A stretch of DNA of 64,000 nt from Brachyhypopomus gauderio (lineage: Eukaryota; Chordata; Actinopteri; Gymnotiformes; Hypopomidae): assembly GCF_052324685.1 (NCBI RefSeq), contig NC_135211.1:19224324-19288323 (forward strand), written 5' to 3'. Positions 62,116-64,000 of the stretch are shown piece after piece; the stretch's first letter is position 1; each line of letters begins with the position of its first letter. The notes beneath the pieces were generated by a model. That model searched no databases. It saw only the letters and a program-made list of their open reading frames with translations, and was not told where the DNA came from. The position numbers were made by a program, and so were the translations under genes.

Positions 62116-62140
62116 AAGGTATTTTTACATATTTATACAT
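61307..62140 (-). CDS. L2 LINE ORF1 with SGNH hydrolase domain, 277 aa
   Basis: ORF1 of several CR1/L2-clade LINEs carries an SGNH (GDSL-like) esterase of debated function, possibly lipid or RNP binding. Seen: block I IGDSQLRH with Ser114; block III HVGTNDVG (Asn165); block V DGIHPS with Asp246 and His249, a complete catalytic set. Upstream are an Ala/Ser repeat (VAASAASVA, 31-46) and a basic linker (SRRHNRRA). The start at 62140 may be supplied by flanking DNA; typical L2 ORF1 proteins are longer at the N-terminus. No stop or frameshift. Confidence 0.88.
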   Translation of the reverse strand: MYKYVKIPFFTYLKSLLEERIRALESPRKFVAASAASVAASAASVAGPGCTAVASEPSAPALEPSQRGEWVKSRRHNRRAEHRPSQVPVSNRFAPLSNTPTERPVKRALVIGDSQLRHVNVATSLETPAAIVKCIPGARAPDIRANLKVLAKRKYSKIVIHVGTNDVGLRQSEITKDNVKEVCELAGTMSDAVICSGPIPVRRGAETYSRLWALHRWMSKWCSDNKVGYIDNWTRFEGRPGLLKRDGIHPSWEGAALISHSISARLNSGSVGVVNGD

Positions 62141-62475
62141 ATAATATATACATCTATATAAATATAAAGGATAAATATATATCCTTCTTAGCTGTAATTG
62201 TAAGTATTGCAGTAAATTTCCTGGGAAAATGCTGAATCATTGTTATTTCCTCCATTGACATACACTACTCACAACCTTAGGGATGTTTGGCTTTCAGGTG
62301 AAATTTCAGCATGAACCTAAAATGCACTCTAACCTTTACAGGTGAAAATGTGACCTTCTCTGAACTTTTGAATGCGCGTGTCCAACTGTTCAGTACTTCA
62401 GTAGGCTACTTGCTGTTATCTAAAACGGGGCTTAACAGCCCAAACAGGTTGTTTGATCCATAAATCGATCAATAC

Positions 62476-62707
62476 TAGGGTGACCAAACGTCCGTATTTC
62501 CCGGGACATGTCCGTATTTCACGTCCTGTCCCGGGATATTTTTTAAAACTGTGGAAATGTCCTGGTTTTTAAATTACGTTAATCGGGCCATTAATTCTAC
62601 AGGCACTAGGACCCTGAGCACGGCGCTGTATGACACGGAATCCCTGAGCCTCATCAGTTAAGCCTCATCATACTCAACTGGCGGAGAACTAACAACTTAC
62701 GTTCGCC

Positions 62708-62747
<40 letters not shown>

Positions 62748-62803
62748 CTCAACAACCTACACACAGTGTCCTGGTTTTCCCAAACAAAAATATGGTCACC
62801 CTA
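62476..62803. mobile_element. hAT-type MITE, 328 bp, with a 38-nt C run; exact 8-bp TSD
   Basis: The ends TAGGGTGACCAAACG and ...TATGGTCACCCTA pair as inverted repeats. ATCAATAC lies at 62468-62475 and 62804-62811. An uninterrupted C run occupies 62709-62746. Confidence 0.92.
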
Positions 62804-62849
62804 ATCAATACATTTCATGGTTTAATTTTATTTGGTATTTAAACAGTCC

Positions 62850-63420
62850 TCATCATGCTGTTTAGACCTAACAAGTGATCGACAGTATTTTGCTATTGCT
62901 AGGATTCAAACAGGATGTTCTCAGACGGAAGTGGACGCTGAGCTTAGAGTGTCACAGAGTGTCATCAGCAGGTTGCAGCAGAGATACAGACTGGCAGAGG
63001 ACATCCTGTGGGTACATCCCACACTGATAGCCACTTCTTTGTGAACAGTGACCTGTGGAACCAGATGATGAATACAACACAACTCCAGGCACATTTAAGG
63101 GAGGTGAGAGGCACCCAAGTGTCATGTCAGACCATTCAAAACCATTTACATCTGCATGCTAGGTGACCTGCAAGTGTACCAGACCACAAGACCAGGCACA
63201 GGCGTGATTGTTCTGGGCCAAGGAGCATTTACACTGGACGAGGGACCAGTGGGCCTCAGTGCTGTTCACTGATGTCGATTCACACTGAGCAGACATGATG
63301 GCCATCAACCAGACAAGTCTTTGGTGGTGGTGGTAGTAGTGTGTGCAGGTGTGTCTAGTCAATATAGAACTGCCCTACACTTTGTGAATGGTACAGTGAC
63401 AAGCCAACACTACTTGAAAA
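62850..63420 (+). pseudogene. Decayed Tc1-like transposase
   Basis: Reading across frames gives ARIQTGCSQTEVDAELRVSQ, SVISRLQQRYR, then TQLQAHLREVRGTQVS and TIQNHLHLHA, then FGGGGSS. These are helix-turn-helix and catalytic-core landmarks of a Tc1-family transposase, unlike the Sleeping Beauty-type one at 15538. Several stops and frameshifts; terminal repeats not found. Confidence 0.75.
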
Positions 63421-64000
63421 ACTATAATAATAATATTAATAATAATCTAATAATAGGAATAATAATCTATTATTATATATATATATAATCTATAATCAGG
63501 CAGGTATAGTGTTAGTAACTATGATAGTGTGGTATGATGATCAGGTATAGTGTTAGTAACTATGATAGTGTGGAATGATTATATACATAATAATTTTCAA
63601 GAGAGAACCCACAAACTGGACAGAAATGAATGTAAAATTGATGGATATGTACTGTAAGAGTGAAATATGTGATAAGTACAATAATAGTGATGACACCAGA
63701 CAGACTTCAGGCTTAACACTGAATACAAACACCTAATAACAAAACTACAATCCACACTGAATCCACAATGAACCCTGCACCAAACAGACGTCCCTACGTT
63801 CCTGTCACAAAACCCACAACACAAACAGCAGCCAACCATTGTCACTGTAGGGTGAAATTTTTCCATGAAATTTTTCCATAAATTTAACCTGAAAGTCATA
63901 TATCCCTAACCTTTTGTCAGTACTGTATATTATATGGCTACATTATCATTTCACAGTGTTTTCACAATATTATTTCACAATAATGTCATCCCCGATTAAA
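63421..64000. other. AT-rich DNA at window end
   Basis: Contains an AATAATATT-rich stretch and (AT)n to 63490, then two copies of a ~57-bp unit (CAGGTATAGTGTTAGTAACT at 63500 and 63542). No gene seen. Confidence 0.6.

Overview
The window is vertebrate nuclear DNA, almost certainly from a ray-finned fish. It has split genes with GT-AG introns, a bean1 / spata2-like / tk2 gene neighbourhood, a Sleeping Beauty-type Tc1 transposon, L2-clade LINEs ending in fish-type ATTG tails, many small hAT-type elements, and very dense (CA)n and minisatellite DNA. I cannot name the species; an otophysan such as a characin, catfish or knifefish is a guess.

Three host genes are supported. (1) bean1, plus strand, 4550-42458: six coding exons assembled by splice site and phase into a 335-residue type I membrane protein. 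It has a split signal peptide, a six-cysteine ectodomain, one transmembrane helix and a cytoplasmic tail with PPxY motifs that suit NEDD4-family ligase binding. (2) A spata2-family gene (probably spata2l), plus strand, 49968-51742: two coding exons, 506 residues. (3) tk2, minus strand, 53344-57040: ten coding exons, 275 residues, mitochondrial deoxynucleoside kinase. The last two genes converge tail to tail. In human, BEAN1 and TK2 are neighbours on chromosome 16 and SPATA2L is on the same chromosome, so the layout is an old synteny block.

Most of the rest is repeats. 1-3210: LINE remnant, tandem repeats and a hAT-type element inserted in a 35-bp minisatellite. 3211-4549: unique DNA and the likely bean1 promoter. 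Intron 3 of bean1 (6553-31714, 25 kb) holds an intact Tc1 transposon (15140-16786), a hAT transposase remnant, a satellite split by a hAT-type element (18734-19793) and by a 3.1-kb foldback element (20189-23306, itself carrying a Harbinger-like insert), a truncated L2 LINE (about 25040-27788), and a hAT-type element with a second one nested in it (29353-30157). Intron 4 is mostly one 2.2-kb minisatellite. Intron 5 has (GT)n arrays, a tandem repeat split by a LINE 3' end, and a 450-bp polypurine block. Between bean1 and spata2l lie a 31-bp minisatellite, two short hAT MITEs and an unclassified retroelement-like segment. Beyond tk2 sits a near-complete L2 LINE with both ORFs open (57429 to about 62115), then a MITE with a 38-nt C run and a decayed Tc1 transposase.

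No prokaryotic, CRISPR or viral gene system was seen. The most informative items are the bean1 gene model (micro-exon start, LDLa-like ectodomain, repeat-flanked splice acceptors), the two intact mobile elements and the unclassified foldback element. All similarity statements come from reading the sequence and recalling families; no database search was run.
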